Below the pieces are notes generated by a model that worked only from the letters and a program-made list of their open reading frames with translations, had not been told where the DNA came from and made no database searches. A DNA stretch of 64,000 nt, from the NCBI GenBank assembly GCA_900112325.1, contig FOLJ01000010.1, positions 124,001-188,000 of the forward strand. Direction: 5' to 3'. The stretch is from Micromonospora sediminimaris (GTDB lineage: Bacteria > Actinomycetota > Actinomycetes > Mycobacteriales > Micromonosporaceae). This document shows positions 43,953 through 52,928 of the stretch, piece after piece (position 1 is the stretch's first letter; every line of letters begins with the position of its first letter). A program made the position numbers and the translations under genes.

Positions 43953-46900
43953 TTGAGCGACCGGGTCATCGACAACCCGATCATCAACTCACCGTACGGC
44001 CGGCCCACCCGCCACTTCGCCTTCGACCGGGACGGCATCACCGACCGGATCGAGGAGCAGCGGCGACCGTCGAGCTTCTTCATCCCGGTGCCCCGACCTC
44101 GCAAGCGGGGGCAACAGCTTGAGTTGCAGGTCTTCACCGAAGACGACATCAAGCCCAACAAGCAGGTCAACGACGTGCGGGAACGCGTCGACGCGTGGCG
44201 GGAGGCAAGTTGGCCCAACGTCACACCTGTGACCCGCCGCCTGCTGGAGTACTGGAGCGATCCGGAGCGGGACAACAAGATCCTGTTCTGTCAGCGTGAG
44301 GCGGTCGAGACGGCTATCTTCCTTGCCGAGGGCGCGACCAAGTGGCAGGGCAGCTGGATCAACAACGATCTGGACGCGCACAACGCCGAGCACAACAACG
44401 GTCTGCCACGAGTCGCCCTCAAGATGGCGACCGGCACCGGCAAGACGGTTGTGATGGCCATGTTAATCGCCTGGCAGACGATCAACAAGGTCCATGCACG
44501 GTACGACAAGACGTTCGCCAAGCGCTTCCTGGTGGTGACTCCCGGCCTCACCATCCGTGACCGGCTGCGGGTCCTCCTGCCGGAGGATCCGGGTAACTAC
44601 TACCGCGAGCGCGATCTGGTGCCGGCCGAGTTCGCCGACGATCTCGGCCAAGCGAAAATCGTCATCACCAACTTCCACGCCTTTCAACTCCGCGAAACTC
44701 GCTTCGGCCGCAACGCGACCGGAAACACCAAGGCCCTGGTGGCACCCGGTCGACCTGACCCGTTCCGGGAAACCTCGGCCCAGATGGTCAGCCGGGTACT
44801 ACGCGAGCTTGGCGGCTCGTCTGAGATCGTCGTCTTCAACGACGAGGCACATCACTGCTACCGGGGACGTGCCGGTGAGCCGGAGCCGGACGCCGACACG
44901 GTCGAGAATCTGCGCGGCGACGAGCGAAAAGAGGCCGCCGACCGGGCCGAGGATGCCCGGATCTGGTTCAGCGGCCTGGAAGCGGTCCGTGCGAAGGTCG
45001 GCATCAAGAGGGTGTACGACCTGTCCGCGACCCCCTTCTTCCTGGCCGGATCCGGCTACCGGGAGGGCACTCTTTTCCCCTGGGTGGTCAGCGACTTCTC
45101 GCTTATCGACGCCATCGAGGCCGGCATCGTAAAGATCCCCCGGGTGCCGGTCGACGACGACCGGGTCGCCAACCGCGTGACCTACCTGAACCTCTGGCAG
45201 GAGATCCGGGATTCGTTGCCCAAGGGTGGACGCCGGTCCAACCAGGACTTCACCGCCGCGGATCTGCCCGGCGCGCTGACCGCCGCCCTGCACAGCCTCT
45301 ACGGCTCCTACGTGTCGGCCTTCGAGGCTTGGGAGAAGTCAGAGGCCGCAGCGCACGGGCAACCGCCTCCGGTGTTCATCGTCGTCTGTAGCAACACGAC
45401 TATCTCGAAGGCTGTCTACGAGTGGATCGGCGGCTACGACCGTGAGCAGGGCGGTCACCTGTTGCCGACCGCCGGACAGCTACCCCTGTTCAGCAACGTG
45501 GCGGATGGGCAGTGGCTGCACCGGCAGCGAACGATCCTCGTCGACGCAGCAGAGTTCGAGTCCGGCAGCCTGTCACCGGAGTTCCGCCGCACGGCGGCCC
45601 GTGAGATCGCCGAGTTCAAACAGGAGTACGCGGACCGCTTCCCAGGCCGGAGCGCGGACGACATTGGCGACGCGGAACTGATGCGGGAGGTGATGAACAC
45701 CGTCGGCAAACCGGGGAAGCTCGGTGAGCCGGTGCGGTGTGTCGTCAGCGTCTCCATGCTGACGGAGGGCTGGGACGCCAACACGGTCACCCACATCCTC
45801 GGGGTGCGGGCCTTCGGCACTCAACTGCTGTGTGAGCAGGTGGTCGGCCGGGGCCTGCGGCGACGCTCGTACGTTGCTGACGAGGACGGCATGTTCACCC
45901 CCGAGTACGCGGATGTCTACGGGGTTCCGTTCCAGTTCATCCCCACGGTGGCCGTGTCCCGTGAGTTGCCGATGAAGCCGGTTCGCAACGTGCGGGCCGA
46001 GCCGGACCGGGATGCGGCAAAGCTAGAGATCACCTTTCCGCGGGTGGTCGGTTACCACCTGGAGATACCTGACGCGCCGCTGGTCGGCGACTTCTCGGAT
46101 CCCGACTTGAAGATGATCCTGTCTCGGCAGGACCTGCCGACAAAGACCATGGTGGCGGGGCAGGTCGGCGAGGAGGACGTGCACGACCTTGAACGGTTGA
46201 AGGGCCTCCGTGGACAGTTCGTGGCCTACCGGTTGGCCAGCGAAGTGCTCAAGCGCAAGTTGCTCACCACGGACGGTGACCTGCGGCCGTGGTACTTCCC
46301 GCAGGTGCTGGAGATCGCTCAACAGTGGCTTCGCCGCTGCGTCGACCTCCGGGACGACCAGGCGATCGGCCTGATCCTGCTGCGGGAGGCCGAGGCGGTA
46401 GAGAAAATCGGGCAGTCGATCACGTGGCAGGGAGGCCGGCGGGAACGCTGGGTGCTGCCGGTGCTGCGGACGGCGGATCCGATCGGCACCACTGCGAGCG
46501 TGGACTTCCGGACAACCAGGGAGGTCTGGCCAACGGATCCTCGGCGGTGCCAGGTCAATCTCGTGACGCTCGACGGCAAGGATGGCAACGCCTGGGAGCG
46601 GGCGGTCGCCCAGGCCATCGAGTCGCTGCCGGAGGAGCAGGTCGCCGCGTACGTCCGCAACGACCACCTCGACTTCTTCATCCCGTACGAGCACGCCGGG
46701 CGGAGCCGGCGGTTCTACCCGGACTTCCTGGTCAAGTTGGCCGATGTCGGTGACGGGATAGCCCGCACCCTGATTGTCGAGGTGTCCGGCGGTCGCAAGT
46801 CACAGTCCGAGGCTGCGCAGAAGGCGTGGGCCGCCCGCAATCTCTGGGTGCAGGCGGTCAACAACAGTGGCCGGTTCGGGCGCTGGAGCTTCTGCGAACT

Positions 46901-47015
46901 TCGAGACCCGACCACCGCCAAGCGAGACCTTCGACCCGCCATAGATGCGCTGTTCGCCCTGCAAGGCGCGGCGGCGCTCACCGATGCCGTATCCGCCGAG
47001 GAGGAGCTGGTCTGA
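43953..47015 (+). CDS. Type III restriction enzyme-like Res subunit
   Basis: 1020 residues from TTG 43953, with GGGAGG six bases upstream; the frame before it is not coding. Superfamily 2 motifs are in order: Walker A MATGTGKTVVM, DEAH in VFNDEAHH, motif III LSATPFF, motif V/VI LTEGWDANTV and QVVGRGLRRRS. The C-terminus has a nuclease-like RFYPDFLV...TLIVEVSGGRKS and WVQAVNNSGRFGRW. The usual ExK is ExS here, with a Lys three residues on. It would translocate and cut DNA with the methyltransferase encoded next (TGATG overlap). Confidence 0.93.
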   Translation: MSDRVIDNPIINSPYGRPTRHFAFDRDGITDRIEEQRRPSSFFIPVPRPRKRGQQLELQVFTEDDIKPNKQVNDVRERVDAWREASWPNVTPVTRRLLEYWSDPERDNKILFCQREAVETAIFLAEGATKWQGSWINNDLDAHNAEHNNGLPRVALKMATGTGKTVVMAMLIAWQTINKVHARYDKTFAKRFLVVTPGLTIRDRLRVLLPEDPGNYYRERDLVPAEFADDLGQAKIVITNFHAFQLRETRFGRNATGNTKALVAPGRPDPFRETSAQMVSRVLRELGGSSEIVVFNDEAHHCYRGRAGEPEPDADTVENLRGDERKEAADRAEDARIWFSGLEAVRAKVGIKRVYDLSATPFFLAGSGYREGTLFPWVVSDFSLIDAIEAGIVKIPRVPVDDDRVANRVTYLNLWQEIRDSLPKGGRRSNQDFTAADLPGALTAALHSLYGSYVSAFEAWEKSEAAAHGQPPPVFIVVCSNTTISKAVYEWIGGYDREQGGHLLPTAGQLPLFSNVADGQWLHRQRTILVDAAEFESGSLSPEFRRTAAREIAEFKQEYADRFPGRSADDIGDAELMREVMNTVGKPGKLGEPVRCVVSVSMLTEGWDANTVTHILGVRAFGTQLLCEQVVGRGLRRRSYVADEDGMFTPEYADVYGVPFQFIPTVAVSRELPMKPVRNVRAEPDRDAAKLEITFPRVVGYHLEIPDAPLVGDFSDPDLKMILSRQDLPTKTMVAGQVGEEDVHDLERLKGLRGQFVAYRLASEVLKRKLLTTDGDLRPWYFPQVLEIAQQWLRRCVDLRDDQAIGLILLREAEAVEKIGQSITWQGGRRERWVLPVLRTADPIGTTASVDFRTTREVWPTDPRRCQVNLVTLDGKDGNAWERAVAQAIESLPEEQVAAYVRNDHLDFFIPYEHAGRSRRFYPDFLVKLADVGDGIARTLIVEVSGGRKSQSEAAQKAWAARNLWVQAVNNSGRFGRWSFCELRDPTTAKRDLRPAIDALFALQGAAALTDAVSAEEELV

Positions 47016-49720
47016 TGCCCCCGAGGAGCCGCAAGCCCGCCGTCAGCAACGTGCCGGTGCAGGCGATCGCGCACCCGACGGACCGGCGAGTGCACATCCC
47101 GACGGCGGACGGCCAGGAGTTCGTCTCGCCCGACGCCGCCCGGATCGAGCAGGTCAAGAAGGAGCGCGATCCGAGCCTGGACCCACAGCTCGTCTGGATC
47201 GGCAAGGAGGAACAGGACGCCGAAGACCTGGTGGTCGAGGCTCCACCGATCTACATCCAGGAAAAAATCGCCCCACGCACCCTGGTCGAGGAGTTGCGCA
47301 GGGCCAGCGAGAAGTCCCGCCCTCGTGAGAACGAGCAGCTCGGCCTCTTCGCCGACGACTACGCCGACTTCGACGGGCTGGACGACTGGCAGTCGGTCGA
47401 GTATTACCAACACGAGGCCAACTGGTCCAACCGCATGATCCTCGGCGATTCCCTGCGCGTCATGGCGTCGCTCGCCGAGAAGGAGCGACTACGCGGCAAG
47501 GTCCAGATGATCTATATCGACCCGCCGTACGGCATCAAGTTCGGCTCCAACTGGCAGATGTCAGCACGCAAGCGGGACGTCAAGGACGGCAACCTCGCCG
47601 ATGTCACCCGTGAGGTCGAGCAGATCAAGGCGTTCCGTGACACCTGGGAACTGGGCATCAACTCCTACCTGGCGTACCTGCGCGACCGCCTGATCATCGC
47701 CCGCGATCTGCTCACCGAGTCCGGCAGCGTCTTCGTCCAGATCGGCGACGAGAACGTCCACCTCGTCCGCTGCCTCCTCGACGAAGTCTTCGGCCCCGAC
47801 AATTTTGTGTCGCTAATCAGTTTTGTTACTACTAGTGGATTCGATTCGAGCACTCTGGCAAGGGCCGGCGACTACATAGTTTGGTACGCCCGATCTACGA
47901 ATCATACAAAGGTCCGCCGTGTTTGGCAGGAGGCGGATCGCAACCCTGGGGGTTCCTACCGATGGTTAATGCTGCCGGACGGCCGCTACCGCAGCATGAC
48001 GTCCGCAGAACTTGCCGGAAGCGCACCCCTCCCCGCCAGCGCTAAGCTGTACGCACCGGGCGACCTTCAATCGCAGAACCCTGCGGGCGTGGATCAGCCA
48101 TTTGAGTACCAGGGCAAGACCTACCGACCCATGGCAACTTCCCACTGGAAGGCGAATTATCCGGACGGGATGAACCGCCTAAAGTGGGCTGGCCGGATCC
48201 ACGCCGCAAAGAACTCCTTGCGCTATGTAAGGTATGCAGAAGACTTCCCGTTGAGATCAGTCAACAATATGTGGACCGATACAGGGACCGGGAACTTTAC
48301 CGACGATAAGGTCTACGTAGTTCAGACCAACACCAAGGTGGTTGAGCGGTGCATGTTGATGTGCACCGATCCGGGGGATCTGGTGTTGGACCCAACCTGC
48401 GGTTCTGGGACGACTGCGTATGTGGCTGAGCAGTGGGGGCGGCGGTGGATCACCATCGACACCTCGCGGGTGGCGATCACGCTTGCCCGCCAGCGGCTGG
48501 TCGGTGCGAAGTATCCTGCCTACCTGCTCGCTGACTCTGTCGAGGGTCGGGCCAAGGAGCGGGAATTGTCCGGTGGCGAGGTGCCTCCCACACCGCCCGG
48601 TAACGACATCCGCAAGGGCTTCGTCTACGAACGCGTCCCGCATGTGACGCTCAAGTCCATCGCCAACAACCCGGATATCGAGGAGGGCATGAGCCGCAAG
48701 GAGATCGACGCGGCGATCGCCCGTCACGCCGAGACCGAACTGCTTTACGACCGGCCCTACGAGGACAAGAAGCGTATCCGCGTGGCCGGCAGGTTCACCA
48801 TGGAGAGCCTGTCGCCGCATCGGCCCGCAACCTTCTCGGTTGGCGAGGAGCAGGCCAACGGGACCGATGTCAACGCCTATGTCAAAACGATCCTGGACAA
48901 CCTGGCAAAGGCCGGGGTACAGAACGGCTGGCGTAACGAGCGGCTGGAGTTCGCCTCACTGAATCCCTACCCCGGCAAGTTCGTCCACGCCGAGGCTGCG
49001 CGACGTAACGACGACGAGGGAACGTCAGCGCGGATCGCGGTTAGCGTCGGCCCGCAGTACGGCACAGTGGACGCCGACTGGGTCAAGGACGCGGCCCGGG
49101 AGGCTCTCAAGGGTGTCGGTTTTGACCTACTGCTGGTGTGCGCGTTCGGCTTCGATGGGCGGGCCAGCGATGCCGCCGGTGAGTTCGCTCCGGAGGGCAA
49201 CGACTTTGCCACCGTCGCGGAGCAGCGGCAGCTCGGTCGCCTTCCCGTCCTGCTGGTTCGGATGAACGCGGACCTGGCGATGGGCGACACCCTGCTCAAG
49301 AAGACCGGGACGGCCAACCTGTTCACGGTTTTCGGTGAGCCGGACATTGCCATCGACCCGGCGCCGGAGGATGGGCTCGTCGTCGAGATCCGCGGTGTCG
49401 ATGTCTACAACCCCACCACTGGCGAACTGCGGCCGGACCACGGCGTCGCAGACATCGCCCTGTGGATGATCGACACCGACTACAACGAGGAAGAGTTCTT
49501 CGTACGCCACATATACTTCGCCGGCAAGGAGGGCAAGCCGGACGGGCTGGACCCATACTCCCGACTGCGCAAGGCACTCCGCGCGCAGATCGACGAGTCG
49601 GCCTGGGAGAGCCTCTACGGCCACCGCTCACGTCCGTTCACCCGGCCCGGGTCAGGGAAAATCGCTGTGAAGGTGGTCAATCACTATGGCGACGAGGTGG
49701 TCAAGGTCTACGAGGTCTGA
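47015..49720 (+). CDS. N6-adenine DNA methyltransferase (type III Mod-like)
   Basis: 901 residues. The catalytic motif IV is YIDPPYGIKF (about 165-175) and the SAM motif I LDPTCGSGTTAYVAEQWG follows later, so the order is beta-class like Mod subunits. The target-recognition region between them (bases about 47800-48370) has far lower GC and different codons than its flanks. The C-terminal 350 residues are a long domain beyond a minimal methyltransferase. It modifies adenine in a specific site and guides the nuclease. Its 3' end overlaps the convergent caspase gene by 13 bases. Confidence 0.94.
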   Translation: MPPRSRKPAVSNVPVQAIAHPTDRRVHIPTADGQEFVSPDAARIEQVKKERDPSLDPQLVWIGKEEQDAEDLVVEAPPIYIQEKIAPRTLVEELRRASEKSRPRENEQLGLFADDYADFDGLDDWQSVEYYQHEANWSNRMILGDSLRVMASLAEKERLRGKVQMIYIDPPYGIKFGSNWQMSARKRDVKDGNLADVTREVEQIKAFRDTWELGINSYLAYLRDRLIIARDLLTESGSVFVQIGDENVHLVRCLLDEVFGPDNFVSLISFVTTSGFDSSTLARAGDYIVWYARSTNHTKVRRVWQEADRNPGGSYRWLMLPDGRYRSMTSAELAGSAPLPASAKLYAPGDLQSQNPAGVDQPFEYQGKTYRPMATSHWKANYPDGMNRLKWAGRIHAAKNSLRYVRYAEDFPLRSVNNMWTDTGTGNFTDDKVYVVQTNTKVVERCMLMCTDPGDLVLDPTCGSGTTAYVAEQWGRRWITIDTSRVAITLARQRLVGAKYPAYLLADSVEGRAKERELSGGEVPPTPPGNDIRKGFVYERVPHVTLKSIANNPDIEEGMSRKEIDAAIARHAETELLYDRPYEDKKRIRVAGRFTMESLSPHRPATFSVGEEQANGTDVNAYVKTILDNLAKAGVQNGWRNERLEFASLNPYPGKFVHAEAARRNDDEGTSARIAVSVGPQYGTVDADWVKDAAREALKGVGFDLLLVCAFGFDGRASDAAGEFAPEGNDFATVAEQRQLGRLPVLLVRMNADLAMGDTLLKKTGTANLFTVFGEPDIAIDPAPEDGLVVEIRGVDVYNPTTGELRPDHGVADIALWMIDTDYNEEEFFVRHIYFAGKEGKPDGLDPYSRLRKALRAQIDESAWESLYGHRSRPFTRPGSGKIAVKVVNHYGDEVVKVYEV

Positions 49721-50865
49721 GCTGACGAGTACCCGTACTCGGCCAACCGGTCTCGGGCAATGTCCAGTTCCTCGTCGGTGAACAGCCCGGCGAACCGGTC
49801 TTGCAGCACGACGGCCTCCACGGAGAGGTCGAGCCGGCCCTTCTCCCAGAGGGCGGTGAAGCCGCTAGAAACCGACCCCGCCCGGATCAACCTTCGGGCT
49901 GCTTCCAGTCCGCCTACTTCCTGCACCATTTGCAGGAAGTAGGCAGCGTTGTAGCCTGCCTCCTTCTTGGCCTTCCGGTACACATCCAGCATCGCGCTGT
50001 GGAACTCAGCAGCGACTTTCGGGTCCTGCTCATCAGAGGCTCGTCGATGAGGCCCGGTCGGACTTCGATGTGGCTGCGAGACCACACGGGGTTTGCTAGC
50101 GGACCGGGACGGTGGACGGTAGGCCGGGTTGCGGGTCATTGCGACGTGGTCGCCCAGATCCGTGTTGAGACGCTGCGGACGAGGCAGGGCGCTCGCCACC
50201 AGTGCCCGGGTCAGCGCAGGATAGATGTCGCCAAGCGTCAGCAGCGGTCCACAACCCGGGATGCCCTCTCGTAGTGTCTTCACCAACTCGCCGGTAAATG
50301 CGGTGAAGCGTGCGCCGACCGGCGCGACTGCTGTCTCGTGAGCAGGTGCCGACGCCAAGGTGTAGGTGCCGCGGATGTCCAGCTTTCCGCCGACCGCCGA
50401 GGCTGTGCCCGACATCGCTTCGACGGCGTGCCCTGAGAAGCAGCAGTCCAGAATTAGGATTCGATTGTCGGCAGGGCTTTCGGCCAGTGCGGACCGGAGC
50501 CAGGTCATCGGTACGCCAGAGTAGTGAACCCGGTAGGGATCGGGGTCGGTGATCTCGACGGCCAGAAACAGCTCACCGTGCCTGCTGAGCACCCCGTGGC
50601 CCGCGTAGTACAGCACTAGCGTGTCCAGCGCTTCGTTGACCACGGCGTCAATCGCATCTCCGACCTGCTTTGGAGTTGCCGGGTCGGTCAGCACCCGGCA
50701 GCCTGACGGATCGAGGCCACCCATGGCCGGATCGGTGAGGGCGTCGGCCAACGCCTGTACGTTGTTGACGGTCGCTGGAAGGTCGTGCAAGCCTTCGTGC
50801 GAGAAGCGCGACGACCCGATGAGCAGGGCCCGCGATGCTTGTCGCTCCGGGAGCCTCGCGTTCAT
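49708..50865 (-). CDS. Caspase-family (C14) protease, EACC1-associated effector
   Basis: 385 residues. The caspase fold covers about 1-240: ALLIGSSRF, the catalytic His in VLYYAGHGVLS and Cys in ILDCCFSGHAVE. A linker with Arg/Ser/Pro follows. The last 85 residues form a small helical domain (EAGYNAAYFLQMVQEVGGLEAARRLI, GFTALWEKGRLDLSVEAVVL, LFTDEELDIARDRL) that occurs attached to other conflict-system proteins. It probably cleaves host or phage proteins on activation. The ATG overlaps the EACC1 stop by four bases. Confidence 0.9.
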   Translation of the reverse strand: MNARLPERQASRALLIGSSRFSHEGLHDLPATVNNVQALADALTDPAMGGLDPSGCRVLTDPATPKQVGDAIDAVVNEALDTLVLYYAGHGVLSRHGELFLAVEITDPDPYRVHYSGVPMTWLRSALAESPADNRILILDCCFSGHAVEAMSGTASAVGGKLDIRGTYTLASAPAHETAVAPVGARFTAFTGELVKTLREGIPGCGPLLTLGDIYPALTRALVASALPRPQRLNTDLGDHVAMTRNPAYRPPSRSASKPRVVSQPHRSPTGPHRRASDEQDPKVAAEFHSAMLDVYRKAKKEAGYNAAYFLQMVQEVGGLEAARRLIRAGSVSSGFTALWEKGRLDLSVEAVVLQDRFAGLFTDEELDIARDRLAEYGYSSAQTS

Positions 50866-51233
50866 GACACCTTCCGATCGGAGGTGAGGGTGTCGTACAG
50901 CTCTTTGACTGAGGCTGCGTTACTGGCCTCGACCTCGACCCTTTGAAGGGTCTCCCCCGTTTCGGCGGCGACGAACTCCACGCTGATCCGAGCGCGCCGC
51001 GACTGCAACCAGGTATTAAGGGCACCTGCCAGCACGGCAGCCGCACCACCGCTGCTGAGCGCGACAGAAATGATCTCCACGGCACCGCCCATCTCGTGCG
51101 GGCCGGGTTGGCGAGGAAGCGTCTGCACCCTGCCACGGAGTTCATCTGTGCGCTGAAGCCAACTGAACAGCGAATACACGTCGCCTGGCCTGCCGTCGAG
51201 CAGAGACATTTTGATCAACGCCATGTCGTTCAT
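50862..51233 (-). CDS. EACC1 (effector-associated constant component 1) protein
   Basis: Up to 123 residues. It has the EACC1 layout: short N-terminal strand and helix with LRGRV, then a hydrophobic helix VEIISVALSSGGAAAVLAGALNTWLQ, a basic RRAR, and a terminal strand pair RISVEFVAAETG, RVEVEA. EACC1 proteins pair with caspases, trypsins and other effectors. No ribosome binding site precedes ATG 51233. A GATAAT hexamer overlaps it, seven bases before ATG 51224, so 51224 may be the true leaderless start (120 residues). Confidence 0.8.
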   Translation of the reverse strand: MNDMALIKMSLLDGRPGDVYSLFSWLQRTDELRGRVQTLPRQPGPHEMGGAVEIISVALSSGGAAAVLAGALNTWLQSRRARISVEFVAAETGETLQRVEVEASNAASVKELYDTLTSDRKVS

Positions 51234-51234
51234 T

Positions 51235-51251
51235 ATCTAGTAAGGCTAGAT
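51235..51251. promoter_or_regulatory. 17-bp dyad at the EACC1 promoter
   Basis: ATCTAG-N5-CTAGAT is perfect and lies against a GATAAT -10 on the minus strand. A protein bound here should block EACC1-caspase transcription. It differs from the GGTAC dyads nearby. Confidence 0.5.
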
Positions 51252-51399
51252 GAAGGTCAGCCACCACCCGGCGATGTCGTTCCTGAGTCGACGCGATCTC
51301 GATCATCGGGAAATGCGAGGAATTCCCACGTCATTACTTCGGCCGAGATGCTGGTCAGCTTTCAGCTCTTTCCGTCGGCGGAAGCTGCGCGTAGCGTGA

Positions 51400-51414
51400 G
51401 GTACACGATGTACC
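51400..51414. promoter_or_regulatory. 15-bp dyad GGTAC-N5-GTACC before the XRE gene
   Basis: A perfect inverted repeat 22 bases before the XRE start, just after a -10-like TAGCGT (51392-51397), so it covers the transcription start. The same arms recur at 52667-52681 after the gene. Confidence 0.6.
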
Positions 51415-51435
51415 CCATCGAGTGAGGTGTCGTCC

Positions 51436-52650
51436 GTGACCAGTCAAGAGCAGCCCAGGCCGGGCCAGCGAGTCGAGCGGCTACGTCGAGCGGCCGGGCT
51501 CTCCCGCGAACGCCTCGCCAACTTGAGCGGACTATCAGCGACCACTGTGAAGTTCATCGAGAACGGCCGTCGGTCGTTGACCCTGCGTGCCGCGCAGCAG
51601 ATGGCACCACACCTCGGGGTTCGGGACCTCGGTGACCTCTTCGGCCCGTCCGTGGCACTGTCTCTCGACGGCCGGCCCAGTCATCCCGCAGTGCACGAGG
51701 TCCGCCGCGCGTTGACCGCCTGGCACATTGTCCTCGACGGGCAACCGGAGAGTACCGACTATCTCCGGGGTGCGGTGGATGCCGCATGGCAGACCTGGCA
51801 CACGTCCCGACACCAACGCACGGCGGCGGGGGAAATCCTGCCCGGCCTGCTAGATGCCACCCAGCGAGCGACTCGGTTGCATTCCGGTGATGATCGACGG
51901 GCAAGCCTCGGCCTACTCGCGCAGGCTTACCATCTCGCCCAGGCGTATCTGGCGTGGCACGGCGACCGCGAGTTGGTCTGGTTGACCGTCGATCGCGGGA
52001 TGACCGCCGCCCTGGACGCGGACGACCCACTGGCTATCGCACGAGCGAGTTGGTTTGCCGCGCACCTGCTGCGGTCGGTCGGCCGCGGAGACGAAGCGTT
52101 GGAGCGGCTTCGGGAAGCGCGCGGGCTTATCGAACCACGGGTTGCGGATAGCGGCCCCGAATGGGCGGAAGTACTCGCTGACCTGCACCTCTGCTCGGCC
52201 CTGACCCGCGCCCGTACCGGCGACCAAGGCGCGTGGTCGGATTGGGACACCGCTCGGTCGATTGTCGACCGGGCGTTGCCCGAGGGTTTCGTGGGCTTGC
52301 AGACCCGCGTGTCGCGGCCGTTGGTCGACGTGTACGCGGTCATGTGCGCAGTGGATCTCGGTGATCCGGACGAGGCGCAGCGCCGCGCCCACGCTCTCGA
52401 CCCAGCGTCAATCCCGTCGACAGAGCGCCGGGGCCGGCACTACGTGGAGCTGGCACGCTCCGCCGACCTGGAGGGTGCGAGAGAAGCGACCCTCCACTTA
52501 CTGGCGCGAGCCGAGGCGACGTCACCGGATACGGTCCGCTACTCGCCCGTGGCGCAGGACATGGTCACTCGGCTGTCCCACGAAGCACCTGCGGCAATCC
52601 GCGCCGAGGCGGTTGACCTCGCACGTCGAATCGGTGCCACCGACCTTTAG
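51436..52650 (+). CDS. XRE-family regulator with TPR-like C-terminus, defence-island
   Basis: 404 residues from GTG 51436, with GAGG eight bases upstream (a GTG nine bases earlier is possible). The HTH is RVERLRRAAGLSRERLANL, then SATTVKFIENGRRSLTLR. The rest is helical repeats (LAQAYHLAQAYLAWHGDREL, SWFAAHLLRSVGRGDEALERLREA). It is divergent from the EACC1-caspase operon. The two matching dyads on either side suggest it controls itself and the cassette after it; an input by ligand or stress is unknown. Confidence 0.87.
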   Translation: MTSQEQPRPGQRVERLRRAAGLSRERLANLSGLSATTVKFIENGRRSLTLRAAQQMAPHLGVRDLGDLFGPSVALSLDGRPSHPAVHEVRRALTAWHIVLDGQPESTDYLRGAVDAAWQTWHTSRHQRTAAGEILPGLLDATQRATRLHSGDDRRASLGLLAQAYHLAQAYLAWHGDRELVWLTVDRGMTAALDADDPLAIARASWFAAHLLRSVGRGDEALERLREARGLIEPRVADSGPEWAEVLADLHLCSALTRARTGDQGAWSDWDTARSIVDRALPEGFVGLQTRVSRPLVDVYAVMCAVDLGDPDEAQRRAHALDPASIPSTERRGRHYVELARSADLEGAREATLHLLARAEATSPDTVRYSPVAQDMVTRLSHEAPAAIRAEAVDLARRIGATDL

Positions 52651-52665
52651 GTACGCCTCGTCACC

Positions 52666-52682
52666 GGGTACGTCGCGTACCC
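52666..52682. promoter_or_regulatory. Second GGTAC-N5-GTACC dyad, before cassette B
   Basis: GGGTAC-N5-GTACCC, one base longer on each arm than the copy at 51400. It lies 15 bases after the XRE stop and 85 before the small-protein gene. A -10-like TAGCGT at 52705-52710 follows. Confidence 0.6.
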
Positions 52683-52766
52683 CAGCCTCAAGCACTCGAT
52701 TGCTTAGCGTAATCAGACGGTAGCGACGGGAAGTTGCTGGCGCTTCTGATCGCGAAGGAGTCGGGA

Positions 52767-52928
52767 ATGATCGGCCAGAACGACGCCGGTACGCCAAGTA
52801 GGGGCGAGCAGATCGAGGCGGCCGAACGGGAGGCGGCGAGACGCCGTCTGCTCGCCCAGGCCGAGGCGGATCGGATACCGGTCGAGGAGACGACCCGGGC
52901 GGTGCCGGATCGGCGACGGCATGGGTGA
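52767..52928 (+). CDS. Small charged protein, first gene of XRE cassette B
   Basis: 53 residues from ATG 52767, with GAAGGAG seven bases upstream. It shares SRGE, EAAER, AARRRLL, QAEA and TRAVPDRR with the protein at 12949, and both end inside the start of an XRE gene (8-base overlap here). It is a charged helix with no membrane or Cys features. It is probably a regulator partner; function is unknown. Confidence 0.72.
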   Translation: MIGQNDAGTPSRGEQIEAAEREAARRRLLAQAEADRIPVEETTRAVPDRRRHG

